The translations under genes and the position numbers were made by a program. Below are positions 5,332 through 5,582 of a stretch of DNA of 5,582 nucleotides, in pieces. Source of the stretch: Firmicutes bacterium UBA6226 (GTDB lineage: Bacteria; Bacillota_A; Clostridia; Peptostreptococcales; Acidaminobacteraceae); contig DJWQ01000247.1 of NCBI GenBank assembly GCA_002441045.1, forward strand, positions 1 to 5,582, read 5' to 3'. How positions within the stretch are numbered: the stretch's first letter is position 1; each line of letters starts with the position of its first letter. The notes under the pieces are model-generated. The model did not search any database. It saw only the letters and a list, made by a program, of their open reading frames with translations, and was not told the origin of the DNA.

Positions 5332-5582
5332 ATGGTAAAAAGCATACGTGTTAAAAGTTTGGATTTCGTTTTCTCGATCAACCGTCTACTTGGTGGTCAT
5401 GAATTTAGAAAAGAAATTAAGAAAATTGGGGTCACGCCTTCTGAAGAAATTGAGGCGTTAATTGATGAACTGTCCTCAAATGTTTCTATGCGCGTATCTG
5501 AAGATTTGAAACTCCTTTTTAAAAAATACTATCTAGATAGCTTGATTTACAATTTGGCGGTGAAGCATCCTGATTTACCACC
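5332..5582 (+). CDS. Unidentified protein, N-terminal part (possibly an ArsR-like regulator)
   Basis: An open frame of 83 codons begins at an ATG with AGGAG 7 bases upstream and runs off the right edge without a stop. The visible part starts MVKSIRVKSLDFVFSINRLL and continues as a soluble, charged, mostly helical sequence (KEIKKIGVTPSEEIEALIDEL, then DLKLLFKKYYLDSLIYNLAV). It has no signal peptide or membrane helix, and no helix-turn-helix is seen yet. I do not recognise it firmly. The pattern of a short strand and helix ('SLDFVFSINRLLGG') followed by helices resembles winged-helix ArsR-type regulators that carry an N-terminal sensor domain and often sit beside MFS exporters. That is a weak guess. 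Its position 40 bp after the exporter suggests the same transcript. Confidence 0.75.
   Translation, partial: MVKSIRVKSLDFVFSINRLLGGHEFRKEIKKIGVTPSEEIEALIDELSSNVSMRVSEDLKLLFKKYYLDSLIYNLAVKHPDLP

Noticed and set aside
3906..5582. A new defence or toxin-antitoxin module on the plus strand
   Set aside because: The exporter is a standard MFS protein, and neither the small ORF nor the partial gene shows toxin, nuclease or defence motifs. The data do not support such a claim.

Overview
The window looks like ordinary chromosomal DNA from a low-GC Gram-positive bacterium, probably a member of the Clostridia or a close relative. Three things suggest this: AT-rich codon use, strong AGGAGG-type ribosome binding sites, and proteins that read like clostridial versions of their families (a GlgC with the [14 protein letters not shown] block, and a LysR regulator with an 'ELYKIFYCAAKALNFSKAA' N-terminus). 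I cannot name the genus from sequence alone. There are no rRNA or tRNA genes, insertion sequences, CRISPR arrays or phage genes.

Left two thirds (1-3613), minus strand. Read in the direction of transcription, this is a LysR-type regulator, then glgB (glycogen branching enzyme), then glgC (ADP-glucose pyrophosphorylase, cut by the left edge). The genes are tightly packed: 35 bp from lysR to the preferred glgB start and 3 bp from glgB to glgC, with the glgC ribosome binding site inside the end of glgB. No terminator is visible between them. They probably form one operon driven by an extended -10 promoter upstream of lysR. GlgC makes ADP-glucose and GlgB puts alpha-1,6 branches into the growing glucan. 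The other genes of a typical Firmicute glg operon (glgD, glgA, glgP) would be expected beyond the left edge. A LysR regulator at the head of a glg operon is the most notable point of layout.

Middle (3614-3905). This is an AT-rich divergent control region. It carries a good candidate promoter on each strand, several inverted repeats and a scatter of GTTAA/GTTAG words.

Right third (3906-5582), plus strand. A 32-codon ORF with an excellent ribosome binding site comes first. It is followed by a 12-helix MFS exporter of the macrolide-efflux-like type, then by the start of an unidentified gene that runs off the right edge. The short ORF may be a small protein or a regulatory leader peptide. A strong 13-bp hairpin lies inside the first 18 codons of the exporter, and an inverted repeat with 9-bp arms precedes the right-edge gene. 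These suggest regulated expression of the exporter segment, but none of this is proven by sequence. I see no clear sign of a wholly new multi-gene system.
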